From: Halopelagius fulvigenes
Lineage (GTDB): Archaea; Halobacteriota; Halobacteria; Halobacteriales; Haloferacaceae
Direction: 5' to 3'
Assembly: GCF_042662625.1 (NCBI RefSeq)
Contig: NZ_JBHSXH010000015.1
Coordinates: 930,001 to 994,000, forward strand
Length of the DNA stretch: 64,000 nt
In this document: positions 42,088 to 50,506 of the stretch, piece after piece
How positions within the stretch are numbered: the stretch's first letter is position 1
How the letters are laid out: each line of letters begins with the position of its first letter
Program-made: the position numbers and the translations under genes
The notes under the pieces: generated by a model
Databases searched by the model: none
Told to the model about the DNA's origin: nothing
What the model saw: the letters and a program-made list of their open reading frames with translations, nothing else

Positions 42088-43311
42088 TCAGGACGAATAC
42101 TCGGTCCCTGATTCGTCGGTCGGCACCGCCTCGGGGACGTAGACGAGGTAGCCCGACGCCGACAGGCCGATCCGTTCGAGCGGAACGAGCACCACGGTGA
42201 ACGAGTCGGACCCCTCCTCGCGGACCGGTCGCTCTATCTTTCGATCCACCAGGTCGGCGTCCCGGAGGCGGTCCGAGACGAGTCGCCGTTCCTCCGCCGT
42301 CGGGAACGCCGTCGCCGCGTCCGCGCCGAGTGCGTCCGCGGCCTCGGGGAACGTCCGCTCGTAGGCGGCGTTTATCTCGCGGACGGACGCCTCCCCGCGC
42401 CGTTCGGCTTCGACGTACGCGACGGGCACCGGAAGCGCCTCGAAGAACGCGTGGAACCGGTCTCGCTCGTCCCGGAGGGCCGCCTCGCGTTCGAGGCGGG
42501 CGAGCGCCTCGTTCGTGTACCCCGCGAGGGTTTCGAGGAACTCCACGTCCCGTTCGTCGTAGGCGTCGGCCTCCTTCGTGACCACTTGGATGACCCCCTG
42601 CTCGCCGACGGGGACGCTCACGACGGAGCGGAACCCCCGCTCTTTGAACGTCGCGTCGGGGTCCCCCTGCATGTCGGCGACCACCTGCGGTTCGCCCGCG
42701 CGGAGCGTCCGCCCCGCGATACCCTCGCCGATGCCGATGGGACGTTCCGCCTCCATCGGCAGCGTCGAACGGTACGGGACGATTCGGTCGTCCTCGACGA
42801 GTGCGACGATGCAGAAGTCGAAGTCCAGCGCGTCGTTGGTCGCCTCGACGGTCCGATCGCAGACGTCGCGGACCGTCTCGCAGCCGGTTATCCGCTTCGC
42901 GTAGCGGGAGAGCGCCGTCAGTTTGGCGTTGACCTCTTCGAGGTGGTTCGTCTCCCTGCTCTGGGACACCTCCGCCTGGACGCGGGCGGCCAAGTCGTCG
43001 ATGCTCGCCGACGGGGGGACGACGGCGTCTACGTGGGTGCAGAGCACCTCCTCGCCGTAGACGACCAACGGAATCGAAGGGTCCGTCTCCGAGACCGTTC
43101 GGATGAGGTCGGGGTCCGCGCCCACGGAGACGACGCAGTCCACCGTCGGACCCAGCTCGCGGAGGTACTCCGCGGCGGTCGAACTCGACCTGACGACGGT
43201 CTGGCCCGGGAGGCGGGCCGCGAGCGACGACGTGAGGTCGGACTCGCGGGAGACGGCGTCGCCGCCGGTCGTCACGACGAGAACGCGCGTATCGCTCGGT
43301 CCGGAGGGCAT
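42088..43311 (-). CDS. Sensor protein with receiver-like, GAF and PAS-like domains
   Basis: 407 residues from ATG 43311 (MPSGPSDTRVLVV). Residues 1-125 form a response-regulator-like fold, but the usual phosphoacceptor position reads CVVSVGADP, without an Asp in the expected place. A GAF domain follows (about residues 135-270; FCIVALVEDDRIVPY, IGEGIAGRTLRAGEPQVVAD). A PAS-like region (about 285-390) ends the protein, which has no kinase or HTH domain. TTTAAG at 43339-43344 gives a leaderless start. It may relay a signal through a partner. Confidence 0.82.
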   Translation of the reverse strand: MPSGPSDTRVLVVTTGGDAVSRESDLTSSLAARLPGQTVVRSSSTAAEYLRELGPTVDCVVSVGADPDLIRTVSETDPSIPLVVYGEEVLCTHVDAVVPPSASIDDLAARVQAEVSQSRETNHLEEVNAKLTALSRYAKRITGCETVRDVCDRTVEATNDALDFDFCIVALVEDDRIVPYRSTLPMEAERPIGIGEGIAGRTLRAGEPQVVADMQGDPDATFKERGFRSVVSVPVGEQGVIQVVTKEADAYDERDVEFLETLAGYTNEALARLEREAALRDERDRFHAFFEALPVPVAYVEAERRGEASVREINAAYERTFPEAADALGADAATAFPTAEERRLVSDRLRDADLVDRKIERPVREEGSDSFTVVLVPLERIGLSASGYLVYVPEAVPTDESGTEYSS

Positions 43312-43413
43312 TCTGGTACGTATCACGCCTACTCTCTCTTAAACGGTTCTACTGAGACGGGTTTCGCGCCGAGTAGGAGCGCTCTCGGGACCGGAGGCGC
43401 TTCGGTTCCCCGC

Positions 43414-45213
43414 TCAGACGTGCTCGTCGAGGAAATCGACTATCCGGGAGTACGCCTCGACGCGGTTCTCCAGCTTCGAGAAGCCGTGGCCCTCGTCCTC
43501 GAAGATGAGTTCCCGGACGGGGACGTGTGCGCTCGCCTCCTCGACGAGTTGGTGCGCCTCCGAGACGGGGACGCGCGGGTCGTTCTCGCCGTGCAGGACG
43601 AAAAGCGGCGCGCGAATCCGCTCGATGTTGTTCAGCGGCGAGATGGACTGGAGGAACTCGCGGTCCTCCTCTAAGGACCCGTACTCGGCCTCGCGGAGTT
43701 CGCGCCGCCAGTCGCCCGTGTTTTCGAGGAACGTGACGAAGTTGGCGATGCCGACGATGTCCACGCCCGCGGCCCACAGGTCGGGGTACTCCGTCATCGA
43801 CGCCAGCACCATGAACCCGCCGTAGGAACCGCCCATGGCGACGAGTCGGTCCGGATCCACCGCGGGGTGGTCGTGAAGCCACTCCACCGCCGCCTCGATG
43901 TCCGCGACGGAGTCCATGCGCTTCTCCACGTCGTCTAAGTGGCCGTACGCCTTGCCGTACCCCGCCGACCCGCGGACGTTCGGTTCGAAGACGGCGTACC
44001 CGTGCGCGAGGAAGTACTGCTTCACCGCGCTGAACGACGGCCGGCGTTGGGACTCGGGGCCGCCGTGGATGTCCACGATGACGGGCGTGTCGCCCTCGCC
44101 GGTGTCGGTCTGGGGTAACGAGAAGAACGCCGGTATCTCCCGCCCGTCGAACGTCGGGTAGCGGACGAGTTCCGGTTCGACGAACGACTCTCTCGGGATG
44201 CCCGCCGTCGCCGCGCGGGTCCACCGTTCGGCCTCGCCCGTCTTCGCGTCCACGACGTACACGTTCGTCGCGTCGGTGCTCGTCGTCACCGTCAGGGCGA
44301 ACCGGTCGCCGTCGGGGCCCCACGAGACGCCGCCCGCGACGCCGCGCGGCACGTCAGGTTCGGAGGACGGGTCGATTCTGTCGGGCGCGGTGAGTTCGCC
44401 CACCGTGAGTCGGGTGTAGCCGTCCGCGTTCCGCGAGTAGGCGACGCGGCGGGAGTCCTCGTCTATCGAGACGCCGTCTATCTCCCACTCGTCGTCCGAG
44501 ACGACGAGCGAGAACTCGCCGGTGTCGATATCGACGCGCCACAGGTCGAGCGTGTCGCTCTCGCGGTCCGAGACGAGGTAGACGCTCTCGCCGTCGGGAC
44601 CCCACGAGGCGCTCTGGAAGCGCACCGTCCCCTCGTGGGGCGTGAGGTGCGTCACCTCGCCCGATTCGATATCGAGGACCGAGACGTCCTGGTCGAAGTT
44701 CGAGTACGCCTCCGAGACGATGAGCTTCGCGTCGTCGGGCGACCACCCGCCGAGGGTGAGCCACCCGTCGCCCTCGTGGACGAGTTCCGCCCGTTCGCCC
44801 CTCTCGTCGCGACCCTGCACGTACACGTCGAAGACGGACTCCTCGCGGCGGTTCGAGGTGAACGCGACCCTGTCGCCGTCGTGGCTCCACCCCCCCCAGC
44901 GGTGCTTCGCGTCCGGCATCGCGGTGAGGTTCGTCACCTCGCCCGTGCCGGGGTCGTAGCGGAACAGCTGCTGACGCTCGTTGCCGCCCTCGTCCATCCC
45001 GAAGGCGAGTTCGTCGCGTTCGGGCGACCACGAGGCGAACGTGACGCGTTCGTCGTAGAAGGTCTGCTGTTCGGGCCACACGCCGGGTTCCGTTATCGTC
45101 CAGACCTGCGGCACGCCCGTCGTGTCCATGAGAAACGAGAGGCGCTCCCCCTCGGGACCGAACGACGCGCCGTAGGCGCTTCTGACGTTCAGATACCGCT
45201 CGATGTCGTGCAC
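43414..45213 (-). CDS. S9 family serine peptidase (prolyl oligopeptidase type)
   Basis: 599 residues. The N-terminal ~345 residues form a beta-propeller (repeated WSPDGD-like units, for example WSPERDELAFGMDEGG and WGPDGESVYLVSDRES). The C-terminal hydrolase domain has the nucleophile MGGSYGGFMV, Asp in HGENDPRVP and His in EDEGHGFS. There is no signal peptide. It probably degrades peptides in the cytoplasm, like acylaminoacyl peptidases. Confidence 0.93.
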   Translation of the reverse strand: MHDIERYLNVRSAYGASFGPEGERLSFLMDTTGVPQVWTITEPGVWPEQQTFYDERVTFASWSPERDELAFGMDEGGNERQQLFRYDPGTGEVTNLTAMPDAKHRWGGWSHDGDRVAFTSNRREESVFDVYVQGRDERGERAELVHEGDGWLTLGGWSPDDAKLIVSEAYSNFDQDVSVLDIESGEVTHLTPHEGTVRFQSASWGPDGESVYLVSDRESDTLDLWRVDIDTGEFSLVVSDDEWEIDGVSIDEDSRRVAYSRNADGYTRLTVGELTAPDRIDPSSEPDVPRGVAGGVSWGPDGDRFALTVTTSTDATNVYVVDAKTGEAERWTRAATAGIPRESFVEPELVRYPTFDGREIPAFFSLPQTDTGEGDTPVIVDIHGGPESQRRPSFSAVKQYFLAHGYAVFEPNVRGSAGYGKAYGHLDDVEKRMDSVADIEAAVEWLHDHPAVDPDRLVAMGGSYGGFMVLASMTEYPDLWAAGVDIVGIANFVTFLENTGDWRRELREAEYGSLEEDREFLQSISPLNNIERIRAPLFVLHGENDPRVPVSEAHQLVEEASAHVPVRELIFEDEGHGFSKLENRVEAYSRIVDFLDEHV

Positions 45214-45271
45214 GGGGGAACGTCGGGGGCCGGCGAGGAAACGTTTCGGGTGGTCGGGGCCGCGTCCGCCG

Positions 45272-45526
45272 TCAGTAGCTCCGGAACTCGCGTCCGACCT
45301 CGGTCAGCTTCGGGCGGAGTTTGTCCGTCGCGAGCAGGTACGCGAAGGTGAGCGCAACCGCGCCCATGACCGCGGCCCACGCGGCGAGCTTCGGTTGGCC
45401 GCCCTGCGCGGTGGCGACGGCGAAGGACTCCGCGTAGAGCGCCGCCGCCGAGAGGCCGAGCGACCCGGCGCCGTAGAACAGTAGTTCGAGGAGTTCGGGA
45501 AGGAGTTCGAGTAACGCAGTCGTCAT
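45272..45526 (-). CDS. 84-residue two-span membrane protein
   Basis: Two hydrophobic helices, ELLELLFYGAGSLGLSAAALYAE and LAAWAAVMGAVALTFAYLLAT, connected by a short polar loop, with a charged C-terminus (KLRPKLTEVGREFRSY). Uncharacterised, but the pattern is that of a small haloarchaeal membrane family. Downstream of, and in the same direction as, the MTH865-like gene. Confidence 0.72.
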   Translation of the reverse strand: MTTALLELLPELLELLFYGAGSLGLSAAALYAESFAVATAQGGQPKLAAWAAVMGAVALTFAYLLATDKLRPKLTEVGREFRSY

Positions 45527-45590
45527 TACCGACGCGTCCCGAGCGACCGGCTGAAGTTCTTTCGGTCGTCGGACGGGATTCGACCGCGAC

Positions 45591-45854
45591 TCAGAGCATC
45601 CCTTCGGCCTTCAGGCCCTCGATGATGTCGTCCACGAGGGTATCGACGTCATCGTAGGGGAAGCTCTGGTGGCTTCCGAGCTTCGCGGCCATCTCCATCG
45701 CGGTGAAGCTGACTTCGCCGTCGTTCGCCTCGAAGCGAGTGCCCGGCCCGTTCGGGAGGGCGGGGACGAGGTCCATCTGGTTTTTCACGGGGAAGTCGGC
45801 ACCTTCGAACGCGTCTCGAAGTTCGGAGCGGAGTTCCGATTCGGCGTCTGCCAT
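45591..45854 (-). CDS. MTH865-like family protein
   Basis: 87 residues from ATG 45854 (MADAESELRSELRDAFEGADFPV). It matches the small helical MTH865 family by its FPVKNQMDLVPALPNGPGTRFE segment and FPYDDVDTLVDDIIEGL C-terminus. The structure is known for the methanogen member, the function is not. It is divergent from the M42 peptidase. Confidence 0.8.
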   Translation of the reverse strand: MADAESELRSELRDAFEGADFPVKNQMDLVPALPNGPGTRFEANDGEVSFTAMEMAAKLGSHQSFPYDDVDTLVDDIIEGLKAEGML

Positions 45855-45963
45855 GGCACCCAATGGTCACATGAGGCGCAAAAGCGTTCCGGAACCACGG
45901 CAAACGAGTTTACCGTTCTACCGGGACGCGAGTCTTTTTGCGGCGGCGTCGGGAAGGGAGTCC

Positions 45964-47019
45964 ATGGCCGACTACGAGTTCGACTTCGACCTCCTGAAGG
46001 AACTGACGGAGACGAGCGGCGTCCCGGGGTACGAGGACCGCGTCCGCGACGCGGTTCGCCGGGAGTTCGAATCGAGCGTGGACGAGGTTCGCTCGGACGC
46101 GATGGGAAACGTCGTGGGCACCATCGAGGGCGACGGGGACTACGCCGTCGCCGTCGCCGCCCACATGGACGAGATAGGCTTCATGGTGCGTCACGTCACC
46201 GACGACGGGTTCGTCCAACTCGACGCCCTCGGCGGGTGGGACCCGCGCGTCCTGAAGGCCCAACGCGTCCGCATCCACACCGAGGACGGCGACGTGCCGG
46301 GCGTCATCGGGTCGCCGCCGCCGCACACCCTCTCCGAGGAGGAGAAGGAGAAGGCCCCGAAAGTTGAGGACGTCCACGTCGACGTGGGCCTCTCCGCCGA
46401 GGACGCGAAGGACGCGGTATCCGTCGGCGACGTGGTGACGATGGAGCAGACGACGGTGGAGATGGGCGACGTGGTGACGGGGAAGGCCCTCGACGACCGG
46501 GTCTGCCTGTTCTCGATGCTCGAAGCCGCGAAGCGAATCGAGGACCCCGACGTGACCGTCCACTTCGCCGCGACGGTGCAGGAGGAGGTGGGACTCCGCG
46601 GGGCGAAGGCCCTCGGCGTCGATATCGACCCGGACCTCGCCATCGCACTCGACGTGACCGTCGCCAACGACGTGCCCGGGTTCGAGGCGGGCGACCGCGT
46701 GACGGAGCTCGGCGAGGGGACGGCGATAAAGCTGAAAGACGGCAGCGTCATCACGAGTCCGAAGGTCCACCGCCGCCTCCGGTCGGTGGCCGAATCGGAG
46801 GACATCTCCCACCAGATGGAGATCCTGCCCGCGGGCGGCACGGACACGGCGGGCTTTCAGAACACCCACGGCGCGAAGCCGGTCGGCGCGCTCTCCGTGC
46901 CGACGCGGTACCTCCACACCGTGACCGAGAGCGCGCACGTCGCCGACGTGGACGCGACCATCGACCTCCTCGCGGCGTTCTTAGAGAGCGAGACGGGCGA
47001 ATACGACTACGCCTACTGA
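45964..47019 (+). CDS. M42 family metallo-aminopeptidase (TET-like)
   Basis: 351 residues from ATG 45964. Two-metal motifs: VAAHMDEIGFMV, GKALDDRVCLF, VQEEVGLRGAKA, ALDVTVAND, and RYLHTVTE with the last His. The family forms dodecameric tetrahedral (TET) aminopeptidases in halophiles that trim peptides released by the proteasome. Annotations as endoglucanase in this family are historical errors. Confidence 0.93.
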   Translation: MADYEFDFDLLKELTETSGVPGYEDRVRDAVRREFESSVDEVRSDAMGNVVGTIEGDGDYAVAVAAHMDEIGFMVRHVTDDGFVQLDALGGWDPRVLKAQRVRIHTEDGDVPGVIGSPPPHTLSEEEKEKAPKVEDVHVDVGLSAEDAKDAVSVGDVVTMEQTTVEMGDVVTGKALDDRVCLFSMLEAAKRIEDPDVTVHFAATVQEEVGLRGAKALGVDIDPDLAIALDVTVANDVPGFEAGDRVTELGEGTAIKLKDGSVITSPKVHRRLRSVAESEDISHQMEILPAGGTDTAGFQNTHGAKPVGALSVPTRYLHTVTESAHVADVDATIDLLAAFLESETGEYDYAY

Positions 47020-47132
47020 ACCGTCGCCGACGGCCGTCGCGCGTCGCCGACAGTCGCCGCCGGGGGACGGACCCCCCTCTCCGCGAGCCGTAAACCAAAG
47101 TATTCACTACAGCCGACTCCCAACCCCCGACT

Positions 47133-47795
47133 ATGACTGACGGCAACGCGGAGATGTCCCGTCGTGCCTTCCTTCGGACCGCCACCGGGGCGACGGCCGT
47201 CGCAGGAGCGGCAGGGACCGCCGCGGCGCAGGAAACGGGTACGAGCACGGCGTCCGGCGGCGAAGGGACCGGAACCTCGGGCGGGGGAACCGGAACCTCC
47301 GGCGGCGGCAACGAATCCTCCGGCGGCGGAGGCGGTGGCGGTGGCGGCGGCGGTACGCAGACGATAGAGGTCGGTCCCGGCGGTGACCTCGTGTTCAAGC
47401 CCGGTACCGACCAACCGGCGCAGGTGACGCCCGGCACGACGGTCAAGTGGGTCTGGAAGTCGGACAACCACAACGTCGTCCCCGACACCATCCCCGACGG
47501 CGCGAGTTGGTCGGGTCACAAACCCATCGAGAACTCCGGATTCACCTACAGCCACACGTTCGACACCCTCGGCACGTACGAGTACTACTGCGAACCCCAC
47601 CAGTCCGCGGGCATGGTCGGGACGCTCGAAGTCGTCGAGTCCATCTCGACGCCCGCGCCCGAGCAAGTGCCGTCCGTCCCCAACTCGGCGAAGACGCTCG
47701 GCGTCGCCACCACGTTCGCGATGGTCGCCACGCTCGGTCTGGCGTTCTTCTTCCTGAAGTACGGCGGCGACTACGAACTCGACGACGAGGAGTAA
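47133..47795 (+). CDS. Second halocyanin with Tat signal and C-terminal anchor
   Basis: 220 residues. Tat motif RRAFL (residues 10-14), a Gly/Ser/Thr linker with a run of eleven glycines, then a copper domain with ligands in DNHNVVPD and YYCEPHQSAGM, and a C-terminal transmembrane helix. By hand count about 72 of 92 aligned residues of the copper domain are identical to the halocyanin at 29525-30211. Stands alone, so it is probably an alternative electron carrier. Confidence 0.9.
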   Translation: MTDGNAEMSRRAFLRTATGATAVAGAAGTAAAQETGTSTASGGEGTGTSGGGTGTSGGGNESSGGGGGGGGGGGTQTIEVGPGGDLVFKPGTDQPAQVTPGTTVKWVWKSDNHNVVPDTIPDGASWSGHKPIENSGFTYSHTFDTLGTYEYYCEPHQSAGMVGTLEVVESISTPAPEQVPSVPNSAKTLGVATTFAMVATLGLAFFFLKYGGDYELDDEE

Positions 47796-47880
47796 TTCCG
47801 ACCGCCTTTCTCCGATTTTTCGGCCCCGAGAGCGGTCAGCTTCGCTGGCTCGTGAGGCGGGAGCGGTGCCGTCCTATCGT

Positions 47881-48038
47881 ACCGCGACGAGCGAGCGTCA
47901 GCGAGCGAGTCGCGGCCTTTTTGGGTCCAGCGTTTTTGGCGGGGTTCGAGGCGACGTCGCCGAACTTCGTTCGGCGGCCCACCGGACGCAGTCCGGTGAC
48001 GGCATCGCCGTCGCCGAGGACCCCGTGAAAAAGGGTGG
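47881..48038. repeat. Palindromic intergenic repeat, copy A
   Basis: It begins with a hairpin CCGCGAC...GTCGCGG and continues CCTTTTTGGGTCCAGCG and TTTTTGG. It then has a GC-rich region with several hairpins (CACCGGAC-GCA-GTCCGGTG among them) and ends CGAGGACCCCGTGAAAAAGGGTGG. It is framed by the stop of the second halocyanin (+) and the stop of the glycosyltransferase (-), which it touches. T-runs face both genes, so it could act as a bidirectional terminator. A related copy is at 50395-50501. Confidence 0.7.
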
Positions 48039-49097
48039 TTAGAAGTACCCGTAGTCCTCGACGGCCTCGGTGTAGCAGTCCACGTACTGCCGGACCACGG
48101 TCGAGTGGTCGTAGTCGGCGAACGCCTCGTTGACCGTCATCTCGTCGGCGCGGGCGGCGACGGCGATTTCGCGCGCGAGTTCCTGCGGACTCGTCACGCG
48201 GACGCCCCGGTCGCAGTTCTCGACGAGTTCGTGCGCGCTGGACCGCGCTTGGTACTCCACGAGGGCGACGCACCCGCAGGCGAGAGCCCACAGCAGTTCG
48301 TTCGCGAACGGTTCGACGGCGGCGGTCTGTGCGAACACCCGCGCGCCTTTCATGACGGGGACGAACTCCTCCGGCGGCAGGTCGCCGAGGAACTCCACCC
48401 GATCGTCGATGCGGAGTTCGGCGGCCGTCTGCTTGGCGGCGTCGAGTTCCGGGCCGTCGCCGACGACGGCGGCGCGCCAGTCCCTGTCGCGCAGTTCCGC
48501 GAGGGCGAGGAAGAACGACTCGACGTTGGCGTGCTCGTCGATGTCGCGGGCGTACACCATGTCCGCGCGGGCCTCCACGTCGCTCTCGCGGACGAGGTCG
48601 AAGTCGATGGACTCCGGGACGACGCGGACGGACTCCTCGGACGCGCCGTACTCCCGGACGTGGGTCTTGACCATTCGGGAGGGGGCGATGACGCGTTTCG
48701 CCGCGCGCGCGGCGCGCTTGCTCGCGCCCTTCGAGTCCTCCTCGCGTTCGTCCCACCAGTCGACGACCACCGGCGTGCGGAGGAACCGCGCCGCCGTCTT
48801 CGCAGCGGTGACGTGGGAGGGCGGACTGTTGGCGGCGTGGACGACGTCGGGCTTGACGCGCCGGAGGGCGAAGGGGAGTTTCGAGGCGAACGACCCCACC
48901 GAGGGCGTCTCGGTGACGGCCGCGTACGTCACGTCGTCCTGTTCGAACTCTGACACGTCGCCCTCCCACCACCGCGCGCAGAGGACGGTCACGTCGTGGC
49001 CGCGCGCGGCGAGGAGTTCCGCCGTCCGCCGCGTCCGTCTCGTCGCACCGTCGGCGCGACGTTGCTCGGTGTACATCGAGACGAACGCGATTCGCAT
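48039..49097 (-). CDS. Family 4 glycosyltransferase
   Basis: 352 residues, GT-B fold. The N-terminal domain starts MRIAFVSMY with DGATRRTRRTAELLAARGHDVTV. The C-terminal nucleotide-sugar domain has WRAAVVGDGPELDAAK, VEFLGDLPPEEF and the glutamates in VEPFANELLWALACG (E-x7-E motif). It probably adds a sugar to a lipid carrier, glycoprotein or polysaccharide. It has no glycan gene cluster around it. Confidence 0.88.
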   Translation of the reverse strand: MRIAFVSMYTEQRRADGATRRTRRTAELLAARGHDVTVLCARWWEGDVSEFEQDDVTYAAVTETPSVGSFASKLPFALRRVKPDVVHAANSPPSHVTAAKTAARFLRTPVVVDWWDEREEDSKGASKRAARAAKRVIAPSRMVKTHVREYGASEESVRVVPESIDFDLVRESDVEARADMVYARDIDEHANVESFFLALAELRDRDWRAAVVGDGPELDAAKQTAAELRIDDRVEFLGDLPPEEFVPVMKGARVFAQTAAVEPFANELLWALACGCVALVEYQARSSAHELVENCDRGVRVTSPQELAREIAVAARADEMTVNEAFADYDHSTVVRQYVDCYTEAVEDYGYF

Positions 49098-49191
49098 ATC
49101 CCACGGCTTGTCTCCGTCCGATAAAAACCCTCAGCATTTCCGCGTGCGATTCGAGGCGGTTCAAGCGGTGCCGCGACGCTCGCCGCCCGCC

Positions 49192-49818
49192 TCAGAGGGG
49201 GGCGGCGACGAGTGCCGCCGTCGCGGATTCGACGTACTTCCAGCCGTAGAGGTGGTTCAACAGGAAGTACGTGACGACGCCCAGAGACAGAGAGAGGAGC
49301 CACGACCCGGCGGCGATACGGCCCACGCGTCGGTGCGGCGTGTCGCGGCGCAGTTCGCCCGGCGAGTGCGTCACTCCGAGGACGAGTGCGTAGAGGACGA
49401 CGGGCACCGCGACGATGGAGAGGAGGATGTGTATCGCCAGCATGGCGAGGTACGGGTAGTAGACGGCCGTCGGGCCGACGAACTCCTTGGTCCCGCCACC
49501 GCCTATCTTCGCGAGGTACATCACGAGGAAGACGAGGATGAGGGCGAACGAGGCGACCATCGCGGCGGCGTGCTTCCGCACCTCGTCGCGCCGAATCCAC
49601 CGCCACCCGGCGGCGATGACGACGACGTTCACCGCGTTCACGAGGGCGATGGCGTCCGAAAGCAGGTTCACCTCGGCCAAAGACAGGTCGGGGAAGACGG
49701 TGCCGGGGACGTACCCGAGGAACGTGCCGACGACGAGGCCGTAGCCCACGACGGAGAGCACCGCCGTCACCGCCGCGGGGTGTTCCTTCACCGGATTGTC
49801 GGCGCTCGCGGTTGCCAT
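49192..49818 (-). CDS. DUF420 membrane protein
   Basis: 208 residues with six predicted helices, beginning around residues 14-34. The conserved polar residues of the family include HILLSIVAVPVVLYAL and the C-terminal WLLSLSLGVVTYFLLNHLY. DUF420 members lie near heme-copper oxidase genes in bacteria and archaea and may be subunits or assembly factors; none is adjacent here. Confidence 0.85.
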   Translation of the reverse strand: MATASADNPVKEHPAAVTAVLSVVGYGLVVGTFLGYVPGTVFPDLSLAEVNLLSDAIALVNAVNVVVIAAGWRWIRRDEVRKHAAAMVASFALILVFLVMYLAKIGGGGTKEFVGPTAVYYPYLAMLAIHILLSIVAVPVVLYALVLGVTHSPGELRRDTPHRRVGRIAAGSWLLSLSLGVVTYFLLNHLYGWKYVESATAALVAAPL

Positions 49819-50018
49819 ACGGGCGACTTCGAAAGGAACCGCCTTCCGTCTTCGGATTCCGGGCGGGGTTTCGCGGCGCGGTTCGGCCGCGTACGCGGTC
49901 AGTCGCCTACTTCGACCGAAACGAGAATCGAGACGGCCTCCTACGGATTCGGGCCCCCACGTACACCGCTAACGCCCGGTAGAGACGATATTTAGCGGAG
50001 CGACGGTCGCTACTCGGT

Positions 50019-50417
50019 GTGCCCTCCTCGAAACGGATAGTCGCAGGGAGCGTGCTCGGAATCGCGTGGGGAGTCACCGAACCGAGGATGTTCGAGGGCT
50101 TCTTTTGGCTGCATCTGGCCGCGGCGGGGGCCGCGCTTGCCGTCCTCACCGTCGCGGTTGTCGGATACGGCCCCGTGAGACACCGGAACCTCGGGACGAT
50201 TGCCGTCGTCCGGACGGTTACGACGGGGTCGTTCGCCGCCGGGTATCTCGTCTACGCCTACCGGTTCGGTTTGAGAGGTTCCCGGGTACGCCTCTGGCGG
50301 GACCGCTCCGACGAGTCGTCACCGGAGGTATCGTCAACCGCCGGCCGAGAGAACACCGCTGAGAGATGCTACGGGAAGTTCCGTACTGTACTGTACCGCG
50401 ACGAGCGAACGGAGTGA
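50019..50417 (+). CDS. Hypothetical membrane protein whose C-terminus runs into repeat copy B
   Basis: 132 residues from a GTG start. An AT-rich GATATTTAG about 25-30 bases upstream supports leaderless transcription. Two or three hydrophobic stretches occur in the first 80 residues (VAGSVLGIAWGV, LHLAAAGAALAVLTVAVVGYG, GSFAAGYLVYAYRF). The last ~45 residues are charged, and the final eight codons are read from the 5' hairpin of the repeat, so the original C-terminus may have been replaced. Family not recognised. Confidence 0.5.
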   Translation: MPSSKRIVAGSVLGIAWGVTEPRMFEGFFWLHLAAAGAALAVLTVAVVGYGPVRHRNLGTIAVVRTVTTGSFAAGYLVYAYRFGLRGSRVRLWRDRSDESSPEVSSTAGRENTAERCYGKFRTVLYRDERTE

Positions 50418-50501
50418 GCGAGTCGCGGCCTTTTTGGTCCAGATTTTTGGAGGGGGTTCGAGCGTGCTGGAGGCACGCGAGGACCCCCTCGAAAAAGGTG
50501 G
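50395..50501. repeat. Palindromic intergenic repeat, copy B
   Basis: Same architecture as copy A: hairpin CCGCGAC...GTCGCGG, then CCTTTTTGGTCCAGA and TTTTTGG, a central stem GAGGGGGT.../...ACCCCCTC enclosing CGTGC-TGGAG-GCACG, and the ending TCGAAAAAGGTGG. It is shorter (107 against 158 bases) because the inner hairpins differ. It lies between a plus-strand frame and the stop of egsA (-), five bases away. Confidence 0.7.
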
Positions 50502-50506
50502 GGGCG

